A stretch of 64,000 nucleotides of DNA. Source: Desulfocucumis palustris (GTDB lineage Bacteria; Bacillota; Desulfotomaculia; Desulfotomaculales; Desulfocucumaceae). Location: NCBI RefSeq assembly GCF_002933875.1, contig NZ_BFAV01000071.1, positions 62,001 through 126,000 of the forward strand, in the 5' to 3' direction. Positions 34,955 through 43,867 of this stretch are shown piece after piece. The translations under genes were made by a program, and so were the position numbers. The notes beneath the pieces are model-generated. The model was not told where the DNA came from. It worked only from the letters and a program-made list of their open reading frames with translations, and made no database searches. Positions within the stretch are counted from its first letter, which is position 1; every line of letters starts with the position of its first letter.

Positions 34955-35016
34955 GGGGTCAGGCTTGCGTTATTGCACTTTGCCCAGGCAAAGTGCAATA
35001 ACGCAAGCCTGACCCC
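34955..35016. repeat. Palindromic MITE-like repeat, family 1 (divergent interior)
   Basis: 62-base palindrome with the same ends (GGGGTCAGGC / GCCTGACCCC) as the copies at 30844 and 33021 but a different arm (TTGCGTTATTGCACTTTGCC). It lies between pyrE and the phosphodiesterase gene, immediately before the latter's ribosome binding site. Same ends with a different stem suggest that ends are selected by a transposase while the arms vary. Confidence 0.8.
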
Positions 35017-35036
35017 AGAGAGTGGGGAATGTGGCC

Positions 35037-36515
35037 GTGGGCAAAAAAATGATATTTCTGGTGGTGGATTCTTTTCATCCCAAGGCACTGAAAAGGGCAC
35101 TGGAGAGAAGGATGGTTCCGGCCCTGGAATTTATTGTTAATAGGGGTTTTTGCAGCGACCGTTGCGTGTCGGTGTTTCCTACCATGACCCCCACCTGCGC
35201 CAGTTCCATTGCCACCGGAACGTTGCCCTTTCAGCACCTGATACCGGGGTTTGTGTGGTATCACCGCCGGGAGAAGCGGATAATAAATTACGGCATGAGC
35301 CCCCTGGCGGTAATCAAGCTGGGGGTGCGCAGGGTCGTTCAGGACCTGCTTTTTAATCTGAATCACAATCAGCTGAGCAATAAGGTTAAAACTATATATG
35401 AAACACTGGAGCAGGGCGGCTTTACCACCGGGGCGGTCAACCCTTTTATATTCAGGGCTTGCCGTGAACATAACACCAAAATGCCGCTATCCCTTAAAAT
35501 AGCCTCGGCTTTCGGGCTGGGAGGCCCGGTCCTGGGGCCGGGAAAGCTGTTTTTGGGCCGGATAGTGCCTCCTCCGGGATTGAAGGGAATATTGCTGACA
35601 CAACAGCATTTTTTTCATAAATACGGGGTTAATGACCGCTATTCGGGGGCGGTGGCGGAATGGATTATCAGAAGCGGATTTCAGCCGGACCTGCTTAGCT
35701 TGTACCTGCCGGATAACGACGGTTACGCCCATCGCCGGGACCCTGCCCTTACCGAGGACTCGCTGGCCAGGGTTGACCGCCAGCTGCAAAAAATAATGAA
35801 TTGTTTCAGGGACTGGGAGGACGCGCTGGAGAAAAACATATTTGTTATTGCCGGGGACCACTCCCAGAGCCTGGTGGAAACATCCGGGGAGCATATTATC
35901 AACCTGCCCGCCATACTGAACAGGTTTTCACTGTTAAAGCTTGGCAAGTCCCCTGGCGGCGGGGAGGATATGGCGGTGTGCGTCAACGAGCGCATGTGCC
36001 ATATTTATTTTCTAAATAATAACGCCGACCTGAGAGGGCGTGTTCTGGAGACTTTAGGCAGGGAGAGCCGGATCGACCAGATATCCTGGAAAGAAAACGG
36101 ATGGTACAGGGTGGCCCGGGGAGGAAACGGTGAAGAGATATTTTTCAGGCCCGGGGATGTTTACCGGGATGAATACGGGCAGGGCTGGGAAATTTCAGGG
36201 AAACCCGCTGTCCTGGATGTGGAACTGGGGGAAGGCAGGGTCGTTTACGGTGATTACCCGGACACCTTCAACCGCCTGATGGGCCTGCTGGAATGCGAAA
36301 ACGCCGGGGATGTGGTGCTGACGGCAAGGCCGGGGTACGAGTTTATGGATGAATATTCTACCAGTCACCGGGGAGGCGGCAGTCACGGGGCGCTGCACCG
36401 GGAGGATTCACTGGTGCCGCTGGCTATCAGTGACAGGGGTTATTCCCTGTCAAACCCCAGGCTGCAGGATATTGCGGCTTTAATACGCGCATATTTCGGG
36501 GTGGCCAGCGAATAA
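35037..36515 (+). CDS. Alkaline-phosphatase-superfamily phosphodiesterase
   Basis: About 492 residues, probably cytosolic, since no signal peptide is visible. It has the metal and nucleophile residues of type I phosphodiesterase/nucleotide pyrophosphatase enzymes: an Asp in FLVVDSFHPKALK, the Thr nucleophile region FPTMTPTCASSIATG, Asp/His in YLPDNDGYAHRRDP, DH in VIAGDHSQSLVET, and a late His in SHRGGGSHGALHREDSLVPL. A GTG at 35022 or 35031 is also possible. The substrate is unknown; a nucleotide, phospholipid head group or polyprenyl phosphate are options. It follows a palindromic repeat after pyrE and is convergent with rqcH. Confidence 0.85.
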   Translation: MGKKMIFLVVDSFHPKALKRALERRMVPALEFIVNRGFCSDRCVSVFPTMTPTCASSIATGTLPFQHLIPGFVWYHRREKRIINYGMSPLAVIKLGVRRVVQDLLFNLNHNQLSNKVKTIYETLEQGGFTTGAVNPFIFRACREHNTKMPLSLKIASAFGLGGPVLGPGKLFLGRIVPPPGLKGILLTQQHFFHKYGVNDRYSGAVAEWIIRSGFQPDLLSLYLPDNDGYAHRRDPALTEDSLARVDRQLQKIMNCFRDWEDALEKNIFVIAGDHSQSLVETSGEHIINLPAILNRFSLLKLGKSPGGGEDMAVCVNERMCHIYFLNNNADLRGRVLETLGRESRIDQISWKENGWYRVARGGNGEEIFFRPGDVYRDEYGQGWEISGKPAVLDVELGEGRVVYGDYPDTFNRLMGLLECENAGDVVLTARPGYEFMDEYSTSHRGGGSHGALHREDSLVPLAISDRGYSLSNPRLQDIAALIRAYFGVASE

Positions 36516-36533
36516 AAAGCCCCGCGGTTTTAG

Positions 36534-38321
36534 TTATCCCTGCTGCTGCCCCCCGGGTTCCCCGGCCAGTCTTTCCACCAGTTCCTCACCGGGGTCCACG
36601 AACAGCGTTTTCTGGTTTGTATAAATTACATAGCCCGGTTTTGCACCGCTGGGCTTGCTGACGTATTTGCGCAGGGTATAGTCCACCGGCACCCTTCCGG
36701 ACTTTCTGGCTTTACTGAAATATGCCGCCAGGGAGGCGGCTTCGGTCAGGGTGTTCTGATCCGGTTCTTTTCCGGATGACTTTATAATCACATGGGAACC
36801 CGGAATATCCTTGGTGTGCAGCCAGGTGTCGTCGTCCCGGGCCAGTTTTATGGTCAGGTAGTCGTTTTGGCGGTTGTTCTTGCCCACCAGAATAGTTGCG
36901 CCGGAGGTTGAAACAAATGCCAGGGGGCGGGGAATTTCCCGTTCCTTGCTTTTTTTGGCCCCGGGCTGGGCATAAATCTTTATATATCCCTGCCCTGCCA
37001 GCTCCTGCCTGATTTGCCCGGTTTCCTCCGGTGTTTCGGCCATGTTGATGGTGTTTTCCACCCCGGAAAGGTAGCTCAATTCATTTTCCGACATCCCGGC
37101 CTGGCGCCTGGCAGCCTCCAGGGTGTTTTTGGCCTTGTTGTATTTTTTGTAATTTTGCTGGGCGTTTTCAGAGGGCGTGAGCCGGGGGTCCAGGGTGATG
37201 TTTACCGCCGGGCAGTCCGGCTCGTAATAGTTCTCCAGCTGTACATCCCGGTCTCCCTTTTTCAGCCGGTATATGTTGGCGGTGATTAAATCCCCGGCGA
37301 TTCTGTGGCGCTCTCTCCCCTGGGCGTCGCTGATGCTTTCCAGCTGCAGGGAGAGTTTTTTCTCCAGCCGGGACATTTCCTTCCGGACCACGCTTAAAAG
37401 GGATTGTTTTTCCCTCTCCACAGTTTCTTCCACCTGTCTGCGATGAAAATATTCATCCACCAGCTGGTTCATTTCACCGTGAATCATTTTATAGCCGGTA
37501 AATCTGGTCAGTTCGAAGGCGGCAAATTCAACCGGATTGTTTTTGCCGTCCAGCACCAGGGAGGGCCGGAAACGTTTTGCCTGGACGTTTTCCATGATAT
37601 CTTTCAGGTTCAGCCAGATACCGCGCAATTCGTATTCCCCGCAGAGCTCAAGAGGGGTGTCCGGGGACATTCCGGAGCGGTAAATGATTTCACCGGCCAT
37701 AAGCGGCGACAGCCCCTCAAAATCCTTTTGGACTATATCGGCCACTTTTTTGTTCAGCGGCCGGGAGAGCATAACCTGGTAAAACTCCTCCTCGTTCAGC
37801 TTCAGCGGGTTTTTCTTTTCCTGGGGCGGAGGGGCTATATAAGGGCGGCCCGGAAGAACCTCCCGGTGGCGGCTGACCGCATGGGTGTAGCGCCTGATTC
37901 CGTCTATTATGATATCCTGGCTGTCCAGCAGCAGAATGTTGCTGTGACGTCCCATAATTTCGCAGATAAGCCTTTTGGGTGCCATTCTTCCCAATTCGTC
38001 CCGGGCGTCCACGGTTATTTCCAGCACCCTTTCCAGAGCATGCTGGCTAACTGAGGTAATCCGGCCTCCCTCCAGGTGTTTGCGCAAAACCATGCAAAAA
38101 ATAGGGGGATTGGCAGGATTTGTCTTGCTCCAGCCGGTGATGTGAATCCTGGCCAGCCCGGAACTGGCCGAGAGAAGAAGGCGGTAACGGCCTTGCCTCT
38201 GGTGGATTATGATATTTATTTCCTCCCGGGCCGGCTGGTATATTTTTTCAATTCTGCCCCCGGTGATTATCTGTTCCAATTCGTCCTTTATTGCTGCCAG
38301 CACCAGTCCGTCAAAGGGCAT
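36534..38321 (-). CDS. rqcH: RqcH (NFACT-family ribosome quality control protein, formerly fibronectin-binding protein A)
   Basis: Binds stalled 50S subunits with peptidyl-tRNA and recruits Ala-tRNA to add alanine tails that mark the peptide for degradation. 595 residues. NFACT-N domain at the N-terminus (MPFDGLVLAAIKDELEQII, GGRIEKIYQP), helix-hairpin-helix and coiled-coil parts in the middle, and the NFACT-R domain with DDDTWLHTKDIPGSHVII and LAAYFSKARKSGRVPVDYT. ATG 38321 follows GGAGGAT; the frame is open to 38459 but without support. Monocistronic. Confidence 0.93.
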   Translation of the reverse strand: MPFDGLVLAAIKDELEQIITGGRIEKIYQPAREEINIIIHQRQGRYRLLLSASSGLARIHITGWSKTNPANPPIFCMVLRKHLEGGRITSVSQHALERVLEITVDARDELGRMAPKRLICEIMGRHSNILLLDSQDIIIDGIRRYTHAVSRHREVLPGRPYIAPPPQEKKNPLKLNEEEFYQVMLSRPLNKKVADIVQKDFEGLSPLMAGEIIYRSGMSPDTPLELCGEYELRGIWLNLKDIMENVQAKRFRPSLVLDGKNNPVEFAAFELTRFTGYKMIHGEMNQLVDEYFHRRQVEETVEREKQSLLSVVRKEMSRLEKKLSLQLESISDAQGRERHRIAGDLITANIYRLKKGDRDVQLENYYEPDCPAVNITLDPRLTPSENAQQNYKKYNKAKNTLEAARRQAGMSENELSYLSGVENTINMAETPEETGQIRQELAGQGYIKIYAQPGAKKSKEREIPRPLAFVSTSGATILVGKNNRQNDYLTIKLARDDDTWLHTKDIPGSHVIIKSSGKEPDQNTLTEAASLAAYFSKARKSGRVPVDYTLRKYVSKPSGAKPGYVIYTNQKTLFVDPGEELVERLAGEPGGQQQG

Positions 38322-38605
38322 ATCAGTATCCTCCGGTAATATATTCGGTAAAACACTGCTAACAGTATAGCACCGGTGCCTGGAGGGGTCAATTTTCCTT
38401 GCGGTAGCGGATTGAGAAATTAAACCGGCCGCCCAAGGGATAAATAATGCCCTTGACACCCACCATTGTGAGGCGCAAGGGCTAAAATGCCTGCTTGTTC
38501 AATTACCGGAGCTTCGTCTTGGCTCCGGCAGCCGTGGCGAGGATCCCGCGTTCCGGCTTTTCTGGGAGGCCGGGGGCCGGCAGCCCCCTCCCGCTCCATT
38601 TTAAT

Positions 38606-38761
38606 TTACATATGTTTGGGCTTGAAGGTTTCGCATTTGGTCTGATCGGAGTTACTGGCGCTGCCGGAGTTGTTGCGTTCCACCTGAATCATCGGGGCCC
38701 CGCACTCAACCGCTGAATTATACTGGCATTCGGTTACGGTACACTTAATTTTATTGGGCAT
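38606..38761 (-). CDS. DUF1540 small cysteine protein
   Basis: 51 residues with four Cys in the DUF1540 pattern (CTVTECQYNSAVECGA, then a late KCETF). Such proteins probably bind a metal and are common in clostridia and their relatives, often expressed in sporulation. ATG 38761 follows GGAGGTG by six bases; the longer frame from 38800 is unlikely. Monocistronic; function unknown. Confidence 0.8.
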   Translation of the reverse strand: MPNKIKCTVTECQYNSAVECGAPMIQVERNNSGSASNSDQTKCETFKPKHM

Positions 38762-38911
38762 TGGTTTCACCTCCTCAGCGGTATATTTTTCCCAAAACAT
38801 AAAAAAATATGATTTTCAGCCGGAGTCATTTATAATATTCAAAGGACAGTTCAGTTCCGGGCAAACTGCCGTGAGCCGGAGCAGTATTTTAGGCCGGGGG
38901 GAAATGTTTTC

Positions 38912-39445
38912 GTGGATATGATTGATTTTAAAAAACTATATGGCCTGTTGGAGGATGTCACCCCGTTAAAGGAGGACTGCGGCGGGCTTTGCGGCGCCAG
39001 GTGCTGCACCGAGTGGGATAAAGGGGTGGGGGTGCTGCTGCTGCCCGGTGAAGAAAAAATGTTCGGAGAAAAGGACTGGTGCCGGCTGGCTGAACTTCCC
39101 CCTGAGGAGCAGCCTTTCCCCGGGGAGAATTCCTATTTATTGTATTGCCGGGGCACCTGTCCCAGGGAGGAGCGGCCGCTTTTATGCAGGACTTTTCCCC
39201 TGGCGCCCTTCATGGACGAAAATGACGGGGTAAAACTTATATTGGATGAGGACGGCCTGCTGGTTTGCCCGCTGGTAAAGCTGGGTAAAATGGAGCGGCT
39301 TGACCCGCATTTTATTGGCAACGTGCTGCAGGTATGGAGAGAACTGGCCGGAAAAAAATTTGCCAGGGCTTACATTGAGAATTACACCGCCAGGGTAAAG
39401 AGCCAGATGGAACAGCCCTGGAGGAAGTTGCTGGGTTTGCTTTAG
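38912..39445 (+). CDS. Cysteine-rich YkgJ-like hypothetical protein
   Basis: 177 residues. Cysteines occur in EDCGGLCGARCCTEW, YCRGTCPREERPLLCRTFPL and LLVCPLVKL. This resembles the YkgJ-type proteins with a CxxxCC-like motif, which are thought to bind zinc or an iron-sulfur cluster. GTG 38912 has GGGGGGA nine bases upstream; an ATG two codons later is possible. Stands alone before the GntR operon. Function unknown. Confidence 0.7.
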   Translation: MDMIDFKKLYGLLEDVTPLKEDCGGLCGARCCTEWDKGVGVLLLPGEEKMFGEKDWCRLAELPPEEQPFPGENSYLLYCRGTCPREERPLLCRTFPLAPFMDENDGVKLILDEDGLLVCPLVKLGKMERLDPHFIGNVLQVWRELAGKKFARAYIENYTARVKSQMEQPWRKLLGLL

Positions 39446-39480
39446 GATAACCAGCACTTTAAAGCCGGCCCGGCCATATC

Positions 39481-39530
39481 TTGACAGCATTTATTTTTAG
39501 ATGTACTGTATATATAGGGCATATACAGTA
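39481..39530 (+). promoter_or_regulatory. Promoter and operator of the GntR/ABC operon
   Basis: A perfect TTGACA (39481-39486) is followed, 17 bases later, by an inverted repeat TACTGTATAT / ATATACAGTA with a seven-base spacer (39504-39530). The left arm covers the expected -10 region. The repeat is the likely binding site of the GntR regulator encoded 24 bases downstream, giving autorepression. Confidence 0.7.
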
Positions 39531-39553
39531 TAAGCTGTGCAGGGGGGTGACTT

Positions 39554-39943
39554 ATGCTGATATTTCTGGCTCCGCAGAATCCCACACCATTTTACCAGCA
39601 AATAGTGGAACAGATTAAAAATAAAATATTCAGCGGGGAACTGACGCCCCACGAGTCTTTGCCCTCCATCAGGCAGCTGGCCAAGGAACTGACCACCAGC
39701 GTCATTACCACCAAAAGGGCCTATGAAGAGCTGGAAAGAGAAGGCCTCATTTACACCCGGGCGGGCAAGGGGAGCTTCGTTTCGCAGGTGGATACCTCCG
39801 CCCGGCGGAAGGCGGCATTGGCGTCCCTGGAGAAAAAATTGCGGGAAATTGTGGAAGAGGCGCTTGCCGCCGGTATCCGGCCCGACCAGGTGAAATCTTT
39901 ATTATCGGATGTATTGGATAGTGTAAGGGGGCGGGAGCAATGA
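39554..39943 (+). CDS. GntR-family transcriptional regulator (YtrA subfamily)
   Basis: 129 residues: a winged helix-turn-helix (SLPSIRQLAKELTTSVITTK, EREGLIYTRAGKGSFVS) followed by a short helical dimerisation tail. The absence of a large effector domain is typical of the YtrA subfamily, which usually represses a neighbouring ABC transporter operon. ATG 39554 follows GGGGGTG by four bases. The stop overlaps the ABC ATPase start. Effector unknown; YtrA relatives respond to cell-wall stress in Bacillus. Confidence 0.9.
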   Translation: MLIFLAPQNPTPFYQQIVEQIKNKIFSGELTPHESLPSIRQLAKELTTSVITTKRAYEELEREGLIYTRAGKGSFVSQVDTSARRKAALASLEKKLREIVEEALAAGIRPDQVKSLLSDVLDSVRGREQ

Positions 39944-40827
39944 ATGACCTTATGGCCATTGAATTAAAGGGTATAATCAAAAAATATCCTGATTTTACCC
40001 TGGATGTGGAATATCTGGCCTTTTCCCGGGGGACCATCCTGGGCTTGCTTGGTCCAAACGGGGCGGGCAAAAGCACCATGATCAAGGCAATGATGAATCT
40101 TGTAGGGGTTGATCGGGGCAATATCAGCCTGCTGGGAATGGATCATCGCAGGGAAGAAATAAAAATTAAAAAGCAGGTAGGGTACGTTCCCGAGGAATGC
40201 AATCTTTACGAGGAAGCCAGCGCCGGCTGGCTGGGGCAATTTGTTTCAAAATACTATGAAGGCTGGGACCACCGCTTTTATCAGCATTTGTTGGAGAAGT
40301 TCGGCGTGCAGTCAGGCAAAAAGGTAAAAAAACTATCCAAGGGCGGTAAAATGAAGCTGTCCCTGTGCCTGGCCCTGGCCCACCGGCCAAGCCTGCTGCT
40401 GCTGGATGAGCCCACCTCCGGGCTGGACCCGGTGGTACGCCAGCAGTTCCTGAAAGAACTGCTGGAGGTAATTCAGGATGAATCCAGGTCGGTGCTGTTT
40501 TCCTCCCATATAGTTTCAGACATTGAAAAGGTGGCCGATTATGTGGCCTTCATGAGGGGAGGACAGATTGTTCTTTGCGACCAGAAGGACGACCTGCTTG
40601 ATAAATGGCGCCGGGTTTCCTTCAGGGCGGCGGACAGCGGAGCGGCCGAAAGGCTGAAGGGATATCTGGCCTATTACAAGGAGATGAATCAAAACTACCA
40701 GGGAGTCAGCGGGAGCTGCGGCGACGACCTGAGGCAAAAACTGGCGGAGTTGGGAGCGGAAAATGTCAATCTGCATCCCATGTCCCTGGAGGAAATAATG
40801 ATTGTGATATCCCGGGGGGAGGTTTGA
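39940..40827 (+). CDS. ABC transporter ATP-binding protein
   Basis: 295 residues, one nucleotide-binding domain: Walker A GPNGAGKSTMIKAM, signature KLSKGGKMKLSLCLALA (a divergent form of LSGGQ), Walker B LLLLDEPTSGLDP, and a switch His in LFSSHIVSDIEKVADY. The last 70 residues form a C-terminal extension common in drug or bacteriocin exporters (CcmA type). ATG 39940 overlaps the GntR stop. It pairs with the permease three bases downstream. Probably exports a toxic compound or lipid; substrate unknown. Confidence 0.92.
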   Translation: MNDLMAIELKGIIKKYPDFTLDVEYLAFSRGTILGLLGPNGAGKSTMIKAMMNLVGVDRGNISLLGMDHRREEIKIKKQVGYVPEECNLYEEASAGWLGQFVSKYYEGWDHRFYQHLLEKFGVQSGKKVKKLSKGGKMKLSLCLALAHRPSLLLLDEPTSGLDPVVRQQFLKELLEVIQDESRSVLFSSHIVSDIEKVADYVAFMRGGQIVLCDQKDDLLDKWRRVSFRAADSGAAERLKGYLAYYKEMNQNYQGVSGSCGDDLRQKLAELGAENVNLHPMSLEEIMIVISRGEV

Positions 40828-40830
40828 AAA

Positions 40831-41490
40831 ATGTGGAATATGATAGTCAAGGACCTGTATTTGCAAAAGGTGAGGATGATGTTGCTGCTGGTGCTGGCAG
40901 CCGCCGCGCTGGCTGTAATGCATGCCGGCACGGGCGCGGCCGGTGAGGGGCAGTACGTGTTGGTGCTGGTGTTTCTTATCGCCACAACCTATACCTTTAC
41001 CCTTTACAGCTGTTATCACGAGGATAAAAATAAAAGCATATCTTTCCTGCGGTCGCTGCCTGTTTCCGCCCGGATGGTGGTAAATTCCAAATTCGCGGGC
41101 ATGATTGCGCTGGAGATGATAGCGCTGGCTCTTATTTTTTTCTTTATATGCCTGGGAAAATTGGCCGATCTGCCCATCGCGGGCAGTTTACTCGCGGATT
41201 TGAGATTTTTAGTCCCGGTGGCGCTGGTTGCTCTCCTGTTTAACAGCATTGTGCTGGCAATTTATTTCCGCTGGGGATACATTAAGATACAGTGGATTTA
41301 CAGCATATCTTTTTTCCTGATTTTTTTCGGCAGCATGCAACTGGGGCAAATTGTCCCGAAGGTTTCCGTTTACTTGCCGGATATCAGTCCCGGGCAGGGT
41401 GCTGTGGCGGGCGCGGCCTTTGCGTTGCTGGTGGTGTTCCTTTGCTGGAAAGGATCTGTCTCGGCTTTAAGCAAAAAAGATTTGCCTTGA
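40831..41490 (+). CDS. ABC-2 type transporter permease
   Basis: 219 residues with six predicted membrane helices, for example MLLLVLAAAALAVMHAG, YVLVLVFLIATTYTFTLYSC and MIALEMIALALIFFFICLG. The segment after helix 2, HEDKNKSISFLRSLPVSARM, is typical of ABC-2 permeases such as YtrC/YtrD and bacitracin-type exporters. Three bases after the ATPase gene and probably the last gene of the operon. Confidence 0.85.
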   Translation: MWNMIVKDLYLQKVRMMLLLVLAAAALAVMHAGTGAAGEGQYVLVLVFLIATTYTFTLYSCYHEDKNKSISFLRSLPVSARMVVNSKFAGMIALEMIALALIFFFICLGKLADLPIAGSLLADLRFLVPVALVALLFNSIVLAIYFRWGYIKIQWIYSISFFLIFFGSMQLGQIVPKVSVYLPDISPGQGAVAGAAFALLVVFLCWKGSVSALSKKDLP

Positions 41491-41612
41491 TGAAGGATTC
41501 TGTAATTTAGGGTGGAATAATGTCATGTAAAACACGTCCAGTAATGGGGCTGTCTAACAGCAATCCTAGTATATGTTAAATTTTTCTAACAATTAATTAA
41601 GGGGTGATTCCT

Positions 41613-42350
41613 TTGGATACACAAGATTTTACGGAAGGCGAAAGCAAGGAACCCGGAAATAAGGGAAATTTAAATCTCTGGCAAAGGATAAGCGGGGTTT
41701 TATGGGGAGGCCCGGTTAAAACCTTTGAAGATATTGTCGGCCGCCCCGGTGTGGCTGCAATAACGGTACTGCTGCTGGCCGTAAATTTCATACTGTTTCT
41801 GCCAACAATACCCAAGGTGAAGGAATTTACCCTCTGGAGCCTTCAGAATAACCCGCAAACCGCAAGCTTACCGGCCCAGGCTGTCAGCGCGGCCACCACC
41901 TGGGCCGTGGTAGTGGTGCTGGTGGCCTCGGTGCTGATGCCGCTGGTCATGTGGCTGATTATGGCCTTGCTTCTGAAGTTGTTCAACGCCTTCAGCGGGG
42001 AAAATGCGCCTTTTAAAACCCTGTTTGCCGTGACGGCGTACGCCTATTTGCCGGTGCTGCTGGCTTCCGTTATCCATACGGTTTTGGTTGTGCTAAGTCC
42101 CGCCCAGAACATGCACAGGGTAAATACCAGCCTGGCCCTGCTGCTCCCCGGGGACAAAATCGACAGGCTCTATATGACACTGGCCCAGATTGATCCCTTT
42201 TTTATCTGGGGATTGGTTTTGCTGACCGCAGGCGGTTCCGTGGCCATGAAGGTGCCTGCCGTTAAAGTCGGTATGTATGTGGCGGTTCTTTGGGTTTTAT
42301 ATGTATTGGGCATGGGGCTGCTCAGCCCTTTGCCACCTGCCGGAATGTAA
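41613..42350 (+). CDS. YIP1-family membrane protein
   Basis: About 245 residues. A short polar N-terminus is followed by LWQRISGVLWGGPVKTFEDI, a region typical of bacterial YIP1 proteins, and then five predicted membrane helices. TTG 41613 has AAGGGG six bases upstream, better than GTG 41604. It stands alone between the GntR/ABC operon and the efflux operon. A family 2 repeat separates it from the efflux operon. Function unknown. Confidence 0.75.
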   Translation: MDTQDFTEGESKEPGNKGNLNLWQRISGVLWGGPVKTFEDIVGRPGVAAITVLLLAVNFILFLPTIPKVKEFTLWSLQNNPQTASLPAQAVSAATTWAVVVVLVASVLMPLVMWLIMALLLKLFNAFSGENAPFKTLFAVTAYAYLPVLLASVIHTVLVVLSPAQNMHRVNTSLALLLPGDKIDRLYMTLAQIDPFFIWGLVLLTAGGSVAMKVPAVKVGMYVAVLWVLYVLGMGLLSPLPPAGM

Positions 42351-42481
42351 ATTTTTAAAAAAATAACTGATTGGCTGAAATAAATTAACCTTTTGCTGCG
42401 TCTATAGTAGTAGAAGTAATTTTAAGAGGGGCAGTTGTTTAAATCACATTATATAATAAATTGTGGTGTGCCCCATACGCT

Positions 42482-42546
42482 GGGGACATTCCTTCTTGAT
42501 CTTTGTTAAAATAAGGGATTTAGATAGACTAAGAAGGCGTGTCCCC
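42482..42546. repeat. Dispersed inverted-repeat element, family 2
   Basis: GGGGACATTCCTTCTT at 42482-42497 is an imperfect inverted copy of AAGAAGGCGTGTCCCC at 42531-42546. The 33-base centre is AT-rich. The right end sits about ten bases before the ribosome binding site of the efflux adaptor gene. Related ends occur at 22936 and 34287-34353. Confidence 0.65.
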
Positions 42547-42571
42547 TGATCTATGAAGGGAGAGATGAATA

Positions 42572-43867
42572 TTGCACTTTTTAAAAAAGAAATTAGGGAA
42601 AATGTCATGGAAGAAATTGCTGGCCGGGGCACTCATCCTCGGCCTTATTGTGTCGGTGGTGGCCATAAACCTGGTCAGGAACAAGAACACGGCGGGCATT
42701 CCGGTTAAGACAGCCAAAGCGGAAATAAAACACATTCAGGACAATGTATTTGCCACCGGCAGGGTGAGGCTGGTGGAGAAACAGGAATTTTACAGCTACG
42801 AGGAAACCACGGTAAAAGAAATAACGGTCAATCCGGGAGATCCGGTGCGCAAGGGTCAGGTGCTGGGGCTATTGGACGCCGGAGAACTGGACGACCAGTT
42901 CAGCGAGGCCAAGGCCAACTACGCGGTAAGGCAGTCCGAGCTGGAAGACGCTCTAAATCCCAGGCAGGAGGAAGTGGACAAGCTTAAGGCCGACTATAAA
43001 AGGGCCGGGGCTGACTACAAAAACTCCCAAAAAAATTATGAGAGGACCAAACAGCTTTTTGACCAGGGGGCTGTCAGCGCCCAGGAGATGGAAGCGGCGG
43101 AGATAGATTTGACGGCGAAGGAAACAGCGTACGTTAATGCCGGCGCCAGTCTGAAGATCAAGGAGTCGGGTCCCACGGGCCCGGAACTGGCCTCCCTGAA
43201 AGCCCAGTTGGAGCAGGCCCGCAACCGGATGGAACTGGCCCAGCGGGAGTTTGACAGAACCACCCTGACGGCGGAAATGGACGGCGTTGTAATCGCCGTG
43301 GAAGTGGCCGAGGGTGACCATGTGGATCCGGGTACCAGGCTTATTACCATCGGTAACACGGACAAGGTGGAGGTGACCGCCGGGGTCAGCGAGGCGGACA
43401 GCGGCAGATTAAAGACAGGGCAGAAAGTAAAAGTAACAGCTGCCGCCCTGCCGGACCGCGAGTATACCGGGGTGCTGCAAAGCGTATCGCCGGGTGCCCT
43501 GGTTGAAGCGGGAAATCAGGGCAGCCAGATCGAGGTTCCGGTGATTGTCAGGATAACCGGCGATTCAGAAGGCCTTCGCACGGGCTATACCGTGGATTTG
43601 ACCATTACCACGGTGGACAGGGATAAGGCGCTGGTGGTGCCTTACGAGGCCGTGGTTGAAAAGGACGGGCAGCATAAGGTTTTCGTGGTGGAGAAGGGCG
43701 TTGCCAGGGAGAGAAAGGTGGAAACCGGCCTGGATACCGAGCTTTACACGGAAATAAAATCAGGGCTCAAGGATGGGGATACGGTTATTGTAAGCCCGGG
43801 TAACATTGAGGACGGCGCCAGGGTTTCCGCATCCAATAACGTGCCTCCGGCCGGGGGGGATAAATGA
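42572..43867 (+). CDS. RND/MacA-type efflux adaptor (membrane fusion protein)
   Basis: 431 residues. One N-terminal membrane anchor (LLAGALILGLIVSVVAINLV) is followed by a biotinyl-lipoyl-like half, a coiled-coil hairpin (residues about 105-215, rich in Lys, Glu and Gln), the second lipoyl half (RTTLTAEMDGVVIAVEVAEG), and beta-barrel and membrane-proximal domains. It bridges the permease to the outside. TTG 42572 is used. In a Gram-positive cell it cannot reach an outer membrane channel, as with Bacillus YknX. First gene of a three-gene operon with overlapping stop and start codons. Confidence 0.9.
   Translation: MHFLKKKLGKMSWKKLLAGALILGLIVSVVAINLVRNKNTAGIPVKTAKAEIKHIQDNVFATGRVRLVEKQEFYSYEETTVKEITVNPGDPVRKGQVLGLLDAGELDDQFSEAKANYAVRQSELEDALNPRQEEVDKLKADYKRAGADYKNSQKNYERTKQLFDQGAVSAQEMEAAEIDLTAKETAYVNAGASLKIKESGPTGPELASLKAQLEQARNRMELAQREFDRTTLTAEMDGVVIAVEVAEGDHVDPGTRLITIGNTDKVEVTAGVSEADSGRLKTGQKVKVTAAALPDREYTGVLQSVSPGALVEAGNQGSQIEVPVIVRITGDSEGLRTGYTVDLTITTVDRDKALVVPYEAVVEKDGQHKVFVVEKGVARERKVETGLDTELYTEIKSGLKDGDTVIVSPGNIEDGARVSASNNVPPAGGDK

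Noticed and set aside
30844-35016. Palindromic repeats considered as a CRISPR array
   Set aside because: Only three copies, kilobases apart with genes between them, and fully palindromic. They fit MITE/REP-type repeats.
34955-35016. Palindrome considered as an ordinary terminator of pyrE
   Set aside because: No T-run on either side, and the ends are shared with other mobile-type repeats. It may still reduce read-through.
36195-36398. Short minus-strand frame within the phosphodiesterase gene
   Set aside because: A shadow frame without start signals or content.
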